Shown here one piece after another: positions 20,205 through 31,300 of a DNA stretch of 64,000 nt. The notes under the pieces are model-generated. The model saw only the letters and a program-made list of their open reading frames with translations. It did no database searches and had not been told where the DNA came from. A program made the translations under genes and the position numbers. The stretch comes from Hemileia vastatrix (lineage: Eukaryota > Basidiomycota > Pucciniomycetes > Pucciniales > Zaghouaniaceae): positions 13,611,001 through 13,675,000 of the forward strand of contig JASXTE010000001.1 of NCBI GenBank assembly GCA_030280995.1, in the 5' to 3' direction. Each line of letters starts with the position of its first letter. Position 1 is the first letter of the stretch.

Positions 20205-23200
20205 TTACCATGGAGCTTTTGGCTGCTCTATTTGTTGTAACAACCCAGCTCTCTTCCCAGTTAATCTTTTAGATTTCTGACAAGAGTCACATGTTTCAAT
20301 GTATTTTTGTACATCCTCTTTCATGTTTATCCACCAGGCTGTATTTTTAACTCTGGTTAATGTTTTGTTAAAGTCAAAATGACCAGCTAAGATGTCATCA
20401 TGACAAGTACTCAACATTAACTCTTTCATAGAAGGTGGTATTACTATTACATTGCTTAACTTTTTCCTGTAATATATATATCCATCTTCAATTGATAGTT
20501 TACCTTTTTCCAACGCATTTTTATACTTTGGAGGCAAGGTTTTAACTAATGCACTCATGGAGGCATTTTTTGGATCATTAAGAATGGTAGATAGTTTAGA
20601 CAAATCTTTATCAGATGAATAATTTTCCAATATAGTTTGCATAAACTCTTCTTCTAAATCCACTATATAAATCCCAAATATATGTATAACCTCATTTTCA
20701 GGTACATAAGCTGGGTTGTCAGCATCATTTGGCAAAGGACTTCTGGATAATAAATCCACATTTGAATGCAATGTTCCTGCTCTGTGAGTGATTCTCATTC
20801 TTCCTCTGTACTCTTGTACAGCTATTTGCCATCTAAACATGTGCCTATTAGGTGTTTTCATGTTTAGTAATGATTTTACTGCACTGCAATCTGTTATAAG
20901 TTCAAACTTCTGGTCTTCCAGATAGTAATGAAGTTTCTCCAAAGCCCACACCACGGCTAAAAATTCTAGCTGTGTGGCACCATACCTTAATTCTGTTTTT
21001 CTTAAGGTTCTGGATATATAACAGATAACTACTTCAGATAATTTTCCATTTATTATCTGTTTCTGCTGTAAAGCAGCACCCAAACCTATGAAACTTGCAT
21101 CAGTGTACAAGATAAAAGGTAGGGTGAAATCTGGCAGTCCCAATATTGGAGCTGACATTAAACATTCCTTTAATTTATTAAAGGCGTGTTGTCTTTCATT
21201 ATTCCAAATGAAAGCTTCATTCTTCCTGATTAATGTTGTTAAAGGGGCTGCAATGGATTGGTAATTTTTAATATATTGTCTATAATATCCACACATACCC
21301 AAAAAACTTTGAACCTCTTTTACATTTTTAGGTATCCCAATGTTTTTAATTTCTGCCACTTTATTCTGGTCAACACAAATTTGTAATCCAGATACAACAT
21401 GTCCAAGTACTTTCAAGGATTGAAATCCAAACTTACATTTCTTTAATGCAATAGTCATATTAATTTCATCCATTTTTTGAAAGACTCTTTTCAGGTGATT
21501 TAAATGTTCATCATATGTCTTTGAAAACACTATGATGTCATCAATATAGACCAATAGCCATCCTTCAACCATTTCCTGATGAAAAACACTATCCATCAAT
21601 TTTTGGAAGACTGAAGGGGCATTCTTTGGGCCAAATGGCATTCTCACATACTTATATATACCCATATGTGTGGTTATTAATAAGTAATTTTGAGAATTTC
21701 TTTCCACAGGAATCTGGTGGTAACCCTTGTTCCCATCCAGACAGGAAATATATTTTGCTCCTTGTAAGGTAGCATGGATAGAATCTATCCTTGGTAGAGG
21801 GTAAATATCATCTACTGTATATGTATTCAGAGCTCTATAATCACCGCATAATCTTGCCTTATCTTTTTCATAAGAGATTAATACTGGTGAAATGACACAA
21901 TACTTAGGTGTTGTGTCCACTTTTTCAACAATACCCATTTCCAACAACAATTTTATATTGTCTTCAATATCTTTCCTTTTTGCAGGAGATGCTGGGTAAG
22001 GTTTCTTTTTTAAGCTGCCAGGAATATTATCCAGATCACAGCTTAGAGAGATTTTCATCTCATGGTCTTTGACCAATCCTAGTTCATTTGATCCATGAGC
22101 AAATGCCATAGGATATGATTTAATCAATCTCAAAATGTCTTCTTGTTCAATTTTTGAGGGTTGAGGACTGAAAGAGGCCTTTTGGATTTCATTTTCCAAT
22201 TCACCCACTTCATTGGTGGTTCTTCCACCTTGCAGTTGTTCTTCTCTAGGAGAAATGGCATATACTGAATTTTCAGAACATATTTTGAATTTTCTTTTAC
22301 CATTCACCCCTATGGTGAAACAACTGTTTGCAGGATCTAGTTTAATGCCAAATTTTGTCAATAAATCATTGCCAATAATAAACCAATCACTACAATTATT
22401 ATTATCCATTACTACAAGTTCACAAACTGCTCTAACATATCCATTATTATATTTAAAGAATACAGCAGTTTTGTATTTGCCAATTGGATTTAATACTGAA
22501 CCAAAACCCCTCCAGTTCTTTGTCTGAACAGGTTCTAGTTTTTCCTGGTACTTACTATCAAGTTTCATTAATGCATTAAGTGAAACTACACTACCTGCAG
22601 CCCCAGTGTCAAGAATGGCATTCATTTCTTTTCCACATATGATAATAGGTGCTCTGATAGGTGTTATTTTGTAAGTGTCATGAGATAAATCTTTAATTAT
22701 TTCAGCTTCCTCTATGGAAGTTAAAGATGTGTCTGTATGAGGTATAGCATCATTCAGGAACATTATATCCTGTTCTAATACAAATATCTCATTTTCATCA
22801 TCACTGTAAGATATGTTACTTTTGCAATCCTCACTGGATTCCACATTCTCATCTTCATGATTACTAGGTTCAGAATTCTGTGAGGTTTCAATAACATTTA
22901 TTATTTTCTTACACGTGTGACCTTTAACCCAAGGTTCATTACATTTGTAACAAGTGTTATTTTCTTGTCTCTTAGGGACAAGGGGAGCTGAAGGTTTTTT
23001 CTTTTCCACTGGTAACTTACTTGTAGTAGGTTTTACCACGTCAACACTTTGTCTGTAATTACTATACTTGGTTTCATACTTGTGGTTTAATAATATCTCA
23101 TTGCATATATTAATGAATCCAGAGGTGTCTCTGACAGTTTCAGTTCTAGCTACAATAATGTCTCTAACTGATATAGGCAATTTGTATATTATTTTTTCTT

Positions 23201-24986
23201 TCCACTCTTCATAATCCATTTTTGGATCCATAGCTTTCATGATTTTTATTAAATTCATTAAGAAGACCATGGGTTTATCTCCAGCATTTGGATTATATCT
23301 GGCCCTTTCATACAGTCTTTGTTGAGTGATTCTAAATTTTGGGCCACCAAATTGCCTTTCAATTAGTGCCTTCCATTCATTCCAGGAGTAATTAATTCCC
23401 TCACTCAATACAGATTCAAACCATAATAAGGCCACATCTGTAAATAAAGATATTACCTTTGAAGTAATTTCTTCATCAGGTAATTTATATGAAAATTTTA
23501 AGTTATCAATTCTTTGTATGAATTGTTGCCAATCAGATTTTGAATCCCCGTCAAAAGAAGGGTACTGATCTAACTTAGGCCAGTTCTTTTGGCTAGTTTT
23601 AGCTTCCCTAACCTGAGGACTATTGAGTAATTCACTCACTTTAGAAAGATTATCATTAATTTCATCTTTTACTGATTTTATATTCTCAGAGCCCATGACA
23701 CTATGTTCATGTTCCATCATTGGTTTATCATCAGAGTGTTTCATAAAAACTGGTACTCTTTCTACATAAGAGGTATTATCCTTTATTGTTTCAGTATTTT
23801 TCAAAATTTTAGCTACTTCAATTTCTACTCTTTGTAACCTATCTTTTATTACAGGTACATGAGTTAAAGTATCATTTACATTTGAAAAAGACAATTTTAC
23901 ACGTCCCTCTATGGTGGCCATAATATTTTGAGAATGTTCTAATTTAATTTCTAAATTTTTAATCTCAAAATTTAATCTTTTGTTTTCATTGATCAATTCA
24001 TTATTTGAATTCTCAATAACTTTTAACTTATTGGCTGTTGTACTCAATGATTGTCTGATGTTTAATAATACACTTTCTGTATTATTGTTGGACTCTCTAG
24101 AGAATTCTTCCAATTTTTCAATTCTTAATAATAATTTACTAATTATTTTTGATTCCATTGGATTTTCTTTCAGAAAATATTCAATTTTGTCTGTTTCCAA
24201 TTCAGAAGATTCATCATCAGGGTCAATTTTTAATTCATTTGATTCCATTTTTATATTAATAGTATTTTCCTGGTGATCAATAAAACTATGTACATTGTCC
24301 TCATGTAATGACAAGTCTAACATGTTATTTTCAAATGAATAATTTTTTAAATCCTTATCAATTATATCCAATAACTCTCTATCAATTTCATTACCTATAA
24401 GTAATTCATTGTTAGGATTATATAATTGATCTTGAGAAGACGGATGACTTACCACGGTCTTATTCCATTTCCCCTTCCTCTCCTTGGCTTTCCCCTGTAA
24501 GGGTGACTGCTGGATCCCTGTTGAGGAGGACTGTTGTAGTTTTGGGCATACCAATCCCACTTCCATTTGCTTACAGTTATCTTTTGGTTCTCTTCTGGGA
24601 CTGGAGGTGTTGCTGTGGTATTTGGTGCCACTGGTTGTTGATGAGACCTTATATCCACTAGAGCCTGGTTGACTTCTATAAAGCCCTGTGCCGCCCTTTT
24701 CTCCAGATTGTTGATCTGGTCTAACATATTGTTTACTCTTATTGTTAGTGTATTCAGTAGGGTTGAGAGGGAGTGAATTTGATCTTGTAAGGTGTTTTTG
24801 GACTTCTTTATTGACATTTGTTTTAAGAGCTTTTCCTTTTCCTCCACGGACATTGGTGGGGTGTTGTTTATTGTTACTGGTGATTCTTGACCCTCCATTT
24901 GGATGTCCTGCAACAGGTCTTTCAGCTCTAGTTCTTAAGTTATAAGGTTTTGACTTATTACTTACAATGTCATTGTTGTCACACAT
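20205..24986 (-). CDS. Gypsy copy A gag-protease-RT-RNase H polyprotein
   Basis: This 1,593-codon frame encodes the particle and replication enzymes. Residues about 480-660 are a gag domain (WPKLDQYPSFDGDSKSDWQQ, WNEWKALIERQFGG). A CYKCNEPWVKGHTC zinc knuckle lies near 677 and the protease DTGA near 794. Reverse transcriptase has PFGPKNAPSVFQ and YIDD near 1146. RNase H has LYTDAS near 1297. The integrase HHCC finger (CHDDILAGH, CDSCQ) spans about 1529-1570. It ends KAPW then TAA. The first ~180 codons overlap another open frame (24449-24986) that is the better gag start, because it is the one conserved in the diverged element at 55476-61965. The N-terminus of this frame may therefore not be used. 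Confidence 0.9.
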   Translation of the reverse strand: MCDNNDIVSNKSKPYNLRTRAERPVAGHPNGGSRITSNNKQHPTNVRGGKGKALKTNVNKEVQKHLTRSNSLPLNPTEYTNNKSKQYVRPDQQSGEKGGTGLYRSQPGSSGYKVSSTTSGTKYHSNTSSPRREPKDNCKQMEVGLVCPKLQQSSSTGIQQSPLQGKAKERKGKWNKTVVSHPSSQDQLYNPNNELLIGNEIDRELLDIIDKDLKNYSFENNMLDLSLHEDNVHSFIDHQENTINIKMESNELKIDPDDESSELETDKIEYFLKENPMESKIISKLLLRIEKLEEFSRESNNNTESVLLNIRQSLSTTANKLKVIENSNNELINENKRLNFEIKNLEIKLEHSQNIMATIEGRVKLSFSNVNDTLTHVPVIKDRLQRVEIEVAKILKNTETIKDNTSYVERVPVFMKHSDDKPMMEHEHSVMGSENIKSVKDEINDNLSKVSELLNSPQVREAKTSQKNWPKLDQYPSFDGDSKSDWQQFIQRIDNLKFSYKLPDEEITSKVISLFTDVALLWFESVLSEGINYSWNEWKALIERQFGGPKFRITQQRLYERARYNPNAGDKPMVFLMNLIKIMKAMDPKMDYEEWKEKIIYKLPISVRDIIVARTETVRDTSGFINICNEILLNHKYETKYSNYRQSVDVVKPTTSKLPVEKKKPSAPLVPKRQENNTCYKCNEPWVKGHTCKKIINVIETSQNSEPSNHEDENVESSEDCKSNISYSDDENEIFVLEQDIMFLNDAIPHTDTSLTSIEEAEIIKDLSHDTYKITPIRAPIIICGKEMNAILDTGAAGSVVSLNALMKLDSKYQEKLEPVQTKNWRGFGSVLNPIGKYKTAVFFKYNNGYVRAVCELVVMDNNNCSDWFIIGNDLLTKFGIKLDPANSCFTIGVNGKRKFKICSENSVYAISPREEQLQGGRTTNEVGELENEIQKASFSPQPSKIEQEDILRLIKSYPMAFAHGSNELGLVKDHEMKISLSCDLDNIPGSLKKKPYPASPAKRKDIEDNIKLLLEMGIVEKVDTTPKYCVISPVLISYEKDKARLCGDYRALNTYTVDDIYPLPRIDSIHATLQGAKYISCLDGNKGYHQIPVERNSQNYLLITTHMGIYKYVRMPFGPKNAPSVFQKLMDSVFHQEMVEGWLLVYIDDIIVFSKTYDEHLNHLKRVFQKMDEINMTIALKKCKFGFQSLKVLGHVVSGLQICVDQNKVAEIKNIGIPKNVKEVQSFLGMCGYYRQYIKNYQSIAAPLTTLIRKNEAFIWNNERQHAFNKLKECLMSAPILGLPDFTLPFILYTDASFIGLGAALQQKQIINGKLSEVVICYISRTLRKTELRYGATQLEFLAVVWALEKLHYYLEDQKFELITDCSAVKSLLNMKTPNRHMFRWQIAVQEYRGRMRITHRAGTLHSNVDLLSRSPLPNDADNPAYVPENEVIHIFGIYIVDLEEEFMQTILENYSSDKDLSKLSTILNDPKNASMSALVKTLPPKYKNALEKGKLSIEDGYIYYRKKLSNVIVIPPSMKELMLSTCHDDILAGHFDFNKTLTRVKNTAWWINMKEDVQKYIETCDSCQKSKRLTGKRAGLLQQIEQPKAPW
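24449..24986 (-). CDS. Gypsy copy A spliced gag N-terminal frame
   Basis: ATG 24986 encodes seven residues (MCDNNDI). A 58-nt intron 24908-24965 (GTAAGT..TTGCAG) is then inferred. The following exon is in a different frame from the 1,593-codon ORF and runs to TAA 24449, giving about 159 residues. It holds a coiled-coil-like region (LLKQM, LSTLLNTLTIRVNNMLDQIN) and KWKWDWY plus SSHPYRGKPRRGRG. The same splice sites and protein, with KWKWDWF and SAHPYKGK, occur in the diverged gypsy-3, supporting real use. How ribosomes pass from this frame into the polyprotein in this copy is unclear, because one base is missing relative to gypsy-3 near the end. Confidence 0.6.
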
Positions 24987-25571
24987 TTTTACGTGGAATT
25001 TTAGAGAATTGAAAGTTTAGATTTGAAAAACTTCAAAAAGGAGTTTAATCAGTATTTATTAATACCACTGAAGACAATTTTATTGCTTACTTATTGGTAT
25101 TAAGTGAATATTTAAGTGCCAAAAGTCAAATATGCTTTTTATGTGGTCACTTGATTTAACTGGTCTACAATATGTAGCCATGTATTTATATTTAAAAAAG
25201 AAAATTTGTTAGTAAGACTCTTTCTAAATATTAAATGAAGTTTACAAACCAATAAAAAGGGATTAAGAGTCCTGTAAAAAGAAAACAATTAATCAGTTTA
25301 ATTGGTTATTATCTGCAAAGATCACAAATTTAATTGGTCTATTGACAGACTCCCACTAAGAACAATTATATGTTAAATTAGTGGTAAAATTGATGATTCA
25401 ATATCACAATTTTATTATATAACAGGGCTTCTTTTTCTGAAATCACTATATAAGTGACCCCAACCTGTTGTAATTATCCAAATATTTCTATAGGGATATT
25501 ATTTACATGTACCTTCTTTGAAAATGTCACTTACTGGATTATAACAGAATTCTTGAGGAAAGGTCCCCAAT
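24987..25571 (-). other. 5' leader of gypsy copy A
   Basis: Untranslated region between the 5' LTR (LTR 2) and the start codon. No ORF is supported. The primer-binding candidate is adjacent to 25571. The same leader recurs at 33127-33711 for copy B. Confidence 0.8.
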
Positions 25572-27071
25572 TGTCAGGCTAAGGTCAAGTACAAGGACGT
25601 GAACTAGCTTGAATAGTCAGTTGTCTAGAAGATTTGAATGGTCCTATATGAATACTGTAGTTTTAATCCACTAAGTTGTAAAATATAATCAAATATAAAG
25701 GCCTCAGTAATATAATTCTCACTATTCTTATATATGGCTTACACTCTTTGTAGTTGGTAGAAAAATAGATTATTTAATTCAGATACTATTCAAAAGTCTT
25801 ATAAAAGTACTAATTGATATGTATTGTAATTTATTTGGTTATATTGGTTGAATTGTAATGATAAAGAATGAAGAAATACAACCCAAAAACCTCCTCCTTT
25901 TATACACACTGAGTTCCCCAATGATTCCCTTGATATACCGCCCAATACACAGTTAATGACGCCTCTAAACAACTAATAGACATGCCCATCAACATTCCCA
26001 GTAACCCATGACATAATTAGAAGAGTAACAACCGCCAAAATCCTGTAATAATAAGGGAAATCCATCAAAATTAAAGAAAAAGACAAAAAGAGAGTATATG
26101 CGCATAAAACAATAATATTAAAAACTAAAGGAGACTTTTTAAGGTTAATAATAGCTTAATAATAAGGGGGATTGACTGTAGAAATAATGGGGCTAATCCT
26201 GACATTATACTACATGAAATTCCCATTCAAAAGTAACCAAAATTGACTGAGAAACCACCCAAAAACTTAAAAAAGAGCGTGAGATGTGGGGTAACTACAT
26301 GCAGTTCTTGGCAGGCGCTTGCACGGGTAAATCCTTGACTAAAATTAGGCGAATTTAAGAGTGGTGATGAAATAAAGTGCCAAGAGTGAGGTTATTAATG
26401 AAATTAGTGCATATAAACAAGGTCAATGCATTATTAATTAAGCTAGGACACTAAATAAGCGCCTGTCGCCTATTTTAGTGTGTTTCCCCACAGTGGGCAT
26501 AGAATGTGGGGTAATTATAGTGTGAAAAATCTAACTTTGCTAAAAATGAAGCTATTCACACGGGAAAAAAGCAGGCAGTATGTGGCCAGTACACAGAAGC
26601 CATTTCTGGCATAAAAAACACCAAATTTGAAAAGTGTTATTTTTATGCATTTAAATAGCCAAATCAATAGTTCTAAATGAGCCCAATTGATCTGTCAAAG
26701 CGCAATTTTGATATTCTCAATTTTATAGCGCATATAGTCAACTTTTAAGTGAAATAAAGCGCATTTCTTGTTTTTTGCATAAAACAATGAATATAACAGC
26801 TTTAAGTGTACTTAAAAATTATGTAGCCTTATACTTAAGGTTCTTAAGATTACCCTTAAATATTCCAACTTAATATTAAGTACATAAGACCTATAAAAGG
26901 TGGATATATGCGTGTATATAAGGTGTTATAATGGCATTTTTTGTGTATTATCATAATTTTACTTATGTATACTATTTGTGTACTCTTATTTATTATTCCC
27001 ATGTATAGTTCATGTGTTTAACATAACTTATAATTAATTTTTACTCAGTCCTGGAGATATACAGGCTGATA
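25572..27071 (-). repeat. LTR 2 (shared, recombinant LTR)
   Basis: From 25572 to about 26870 it carries the LTR 3 variants. By about 27030 it carries LTR 1 variants (TAATTAATTT and the CTGATA end). It serves as 5' LTR of copy A and 3' LTR of copy B. Confidence 0.95.
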
Positions 27072-27252
27072 CTTGCCCACCCAAAAAAAACAATAAAAAA
27101 AATGATAAGTTATACATTTTATTTTATTAATTTGTAATTTTCAGGTATTCAGAATAAATCTGTAGCATTAAAGATTCAACTTTAAAGAAATAAAACATAA
27201 TAAAATATTATGAGTACTGGTTTTTTAACCCCTCAGCTGGTTGAACAGAAAT

Positions 27253-28335
27253 TTATTTCTGTTTAAATTTTTTAAGAAGGGTGGATAAATTAGAAATTTC
27301 TTTTTCAGGTATCCATTTATCAAATTCATTTGATTTCCCTTTAAATCTTAGTAAATACTCAGTTCCTTTTTCTTTAGTAAGGTTTCTTTTCTTGAGTATT
27401 TTTTCAATCCCTGCTTTTTCCACAATTTCTTCAGGTTGCTTTTTAGGCCTTCCCCTTCTTTTTGGAAATAAGTCAGGATCATTTGCATGGTAAGGTTTCA
27501 ATAATGAGATAGGGAAAACTGGATGTTTCCTATCATATGGAGCATATAATATGACTTCCACTGCATTATTCCCAACAATTTTATTTACTACAAAAGGTCC
27601 TACAAAGGGATCCTTTAATTTAACATTACCTTGTAAGTTAAAATGTAGTGTTGATATGAGGACTTCATCTCCCTTTTTAAATTCAAATTCTTTATGAGAT
27701 TTGTCCCACCTTTTCTTTTCATATTCAAATGCTTTTTGGATGCATTCTTCTGCATGCTTTCTACACATTTGTTGCATATGAATAAAGGATTTAGTGCCAG
27801 GGTGTATATCCAACCTTGGTAGTTTATTTAAATGATTTACTGGGGTATTTGGTACATATCCCAGCCAGAGTTCAAATGGTTTCTTCTCTGTTACAGAATG
27901 AGTTGTGCTGTTATAAGCAAATTCAAGGCCAGGAATTAATGTTACCCAGTCATGTGTGAGTTTCTCATTGTCTTTGTATTCTAATCCAAAGGCACAATAT
28001 CTTCTGATCATGTCTTCTAGAGTTTGTATCATCCTCTCAGCCAGCCCATCAGTTTGTGGATGGTGTGCTGTAGACAATTTTAATTGACAACCTGATACTT
28101 CCATCAAAGATGTCCAGAACTCTGAAGTAAATTTAGGATCTCTGTCAGAGATTATGGCTTTGGGGAACCCAGCAGTATTCATCATCTGAGTCCACCATAG
28201 TAACGCCAAGTCTTTAGCAGATACCTCTTTATGGGTAGGGATAAACTTACACATTTTTGTTAATCTATCCACTATTACCCAGCAAGAATTGAAACTTTCT
28301 TTTCCTGCTAATGGCAAGCCAGTTACAAAATCCAT
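27253..28335 (-). CDS. Gypsy copy B integrase with chromodomain
   Basis: Duplicate of 19113-20195, shifted by 8,140 bases, with identical translation: D2/D64/E100 core and C-terminal chromodomain. It has the same single TAA (28345-28347) separating it from the upstream frame. Confidence 0.9.
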   Translation of the reverse strand: MDFVTGLPLAGKESFNSCWVIVDRLTKMCKFIPTHKEVSAKDLALLWWTQMMNTAGFPKAIISDRDPKFTSEFWTSLMEVSGCQLKLSTAHHPQTDGLAERMIQTLEDMIRRYCAFGLEYKDNEKLTHDWVTLIPGLEFAYNSTTHSVTEKKPFELWLGYVPNTPVNHLNKLPRLDIHPGTKSFIHMQQMCRKHAEECIQKAFEYEKKRWDKSHKEFEFKKGDEVLISTLHFNLQGNVKLKDPFVGPFVVNKIVGNNAVEVILYAPYDRKHPVFPISLLKPYHANDPDLFPKRRGRPKKQPEEIVEKAGIEKILKKRNLTKEKGTEYLLRFKGKSNEFDKWIPEKEISNLSTLLKKFKQK

Positions 28336-28344
28336 GTTTATAAT

Positions 28345-31300
28345 TTACCATGGAGCTTTTGGCTGCTCTATTTGTTGTAACAACCCAGCTCTCTTCCCAG
28401 TTAATCTTTTAGATTTCTGACAAGAGTCACATGTTTCAATGTATTTTTGTACATCCTCTTTCATGTTTATCCACCAGGCTGTATTTTTAACTCTGGTTAA
28501 TGTTTTGTTAAAGTCAAAATGACCAGCTAAGATGTCATCATGACAAGTACTCAACATTAACTCTTTCATAGAAGGTGGTATTACTATTACATTGCTTAAC
28601 TTTTTCCTGTAATATATATATCCATCTTCAATTGATAGTTTACCTTTTTCCAACGCATTTTTATACTTTGGAGGCAAGGTTTTAACTAATGCACTCATGG
28701 AGGCATTTTTTGGATCATTAAGAATGGTAGATAGTTTAGACAAATCTTTATCAGATGAATAATTTTCCAATATAGTTTGCATAAACTCTTCTTCTAAATC
28801 CACTATATAAATCCCAAATATATGTATAACCTCATTTTCAGGTACATAAGCTGGGTTGTCAGCATCATTTGGCAAAGGACTTCTGGATAATAAATCCACA
28901 TTTGAATGCAATGTTCCTGCTCTGTGAGTGATTCTCATTCTTCCTCTGTACTCTTGTACAGCTATTTGCCATCTAAACATGTGCCTATTAGGTGTTTTCA
29001 TGTTTAGTAATGATTTTACTGCACTGCAATCTGTTATAAGTTCAAACTTCTGGTCTTCCAGATAGTAATGAAGTTTCTCCAAAGCCCACACCACGGCTAA
29101 AAATTCTAGCTGTGTGGCACCATACCTTAATTCTGTTTTTCTTAAGGTTCTGGATATATAACAGATAACTACTTCAGATAATTTTCCATTTATTATCTGT
29201 TTCTGCTGTAAAGCAGCACCCAAACCTATGAAACTTGCATCAGTGTACAAGATAAAAGGTAGGGTGAAATCTGGCAGTCCCAATATTGGAGCTGACATTA
29301 AACATTCCTTTAATTTATTAAAGGCGTGTTGTCTTTCATTATTCCAAATGAAAGCTTCATTCTTCCTGATTAATGTTGTTAAAGGGGCTGCAATGGATTG
29401 GTAATTTTTAATATATTGTCTATAATATCCACACATACCCAAAAAACTTTGAACCTCTTTTACATTTTTAGGTATCCCAATGTTTTTAATTTCTGCCACT
29501 TTATTCTGGTCAACACAAATTTGTAATCCAGATACAACATGTCCAAGTACTTTCAAGGATTGAAATCCAAACTTACATTTCTTTAATGCAATAGTCATAT
29601 TAATTTCATCCATTTTTTGAAAGACTCTTTTCAGGTGATTTAAATGTTCATCATATGTCTTTGAAAACACTATGATGTCATCAATATAGACCAATAGCCA
29701 TCCTTCAACCATTTCCTGATGAAAAACACTATCCATCAATTTTTGGAAGACTGAAGGGGCATTCTTTGGGCCAAATGGCATTCTCACATACTTATATATA
29801 CCCATATGTGTGGTTATTAATAAGTAATTTTGAGAATTTCTTTCCACAGGAATCTGGTGGTAACCCTTGTTCCCATCCAGACAGGAAATATATTTTGCTC
29901 CTTGTAAGGTAGCATGGATAGAATCTATCCTTGGTAGAGGGTAAATATCATCTACTGTATATGTATTCAGAGCTCTATAATCACCGCATAATCTTGCCTT
30001 ATCTTTTTCATAAGAGATTAATACTGGTGAAATGACACAATACTTAGGTGTTGTGTCCACTTTTTCAACAATACCCATTTCCAACAACAATTTTATATTG
30101 TCTTCAATATCTTTCCTTTTTGCAGGAGATGCTGGGTAAGGTTTCTTTTTTAAGCTGCCAGGAATATTATCCAGATCACAGCTTAGAGAGATTTTCATCT
30201 CATGGTCTTTGACCAATCCTAGTTCATTTGATCCATGAGCAAATGCCATAGGATATGATTTAATCAATCTCAAAATGTCTTCTTGTTCAATTTTTGAGGG
30301 TTGAGGACTGAAAGAGGCCTTTTGGATTTCATTTTCCAATTCACCCACTTCATTGGTGGTTCTTCCACCTTGCAGTTGTTCTTCTCTAGGAGAAATGGCA
30401 TATACTGAATTTTCAGAACATATTTTGAATTTTCTTTTACCATTCACCCCTATGGTGAAACAACTGTTTGCAGGATCTAGTTTAATGCCAAATTTTGTCA
30501 ATAAATCATTGCCAATAATAAACCAATCACTACAATTATTATTATCCATTACTACAAGTTCACAAACTGCTCTAACATATCCATTATTATATTTAAAGAA
30601 TACAGCAGTTTTGTATTTGCCAATTGGATTTAATACTGAACCAAAACCCCTCCAGTTCTTTGTCTGAACAGGTTCTAGTTTTTCCTGGTACTTACTATCA
30701 AGTTTCATTAATGCATTAAGTGAAACTACACTACCTGCAGCCCCAGTGTCAAGAATGGCATTCATTTCTTTTCCACATATGATAATAGGTGCTCTGATAG
30801 GTGTTATTTTGTAAGTGTCATGAGATAAATCTTTAATTATTTCAGCTTCCTCTATGGAAGTTAAAGATGTGTCTGTATGAGGTATAGCATCATTCAGGAA
30901 CATTATATCCTGTTCTAATACAAATATCTCATTTTCATCATCACTGTAAGATATGTTACTTTTGCAATCCTCACTGGATTCCACATTCTCATCTTCATGA
31001 TTACTAGGTTCAGAATTCTGTGAGGTTTCAATAACATTTATTATTTTCTTACACGTGTGACCTTTAACCCAAGGTTCATTACATTTGTAACAAGTGTTAT
31101 TTTCTTGTCTCTTAGGGACAAGGGGAGCTGAAGGTTTTTTCTTTTCCACTGGTAACTTACTTGTAGTAGGTTTTACCACGTCAACACTTTGTCTGTAATT
31201 ACTATACTTGGTTTCATACTTGTGGTTTAATAATATCTCATTGCATATATTAATGAATCCAGAGGTGTCTCTGACAGTTTCAGTTCTAGCTACAATAATG

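Noticed and set aside
22213..22527. Plus-strand frames inside the gypsy internal regions
   Set aside because: They are antisense shadows of the polyprotein, repeated identically 8,140 bases away, with no recognisable domain.
24391..24453. A second gag intron starting at the conserved GTAAGT near 24450
   Set aside because: The obvious acceptor (ACTTATAG) does not restore the polyprotein frame in the young copies or in gypsy-3, so the splice is not supported.
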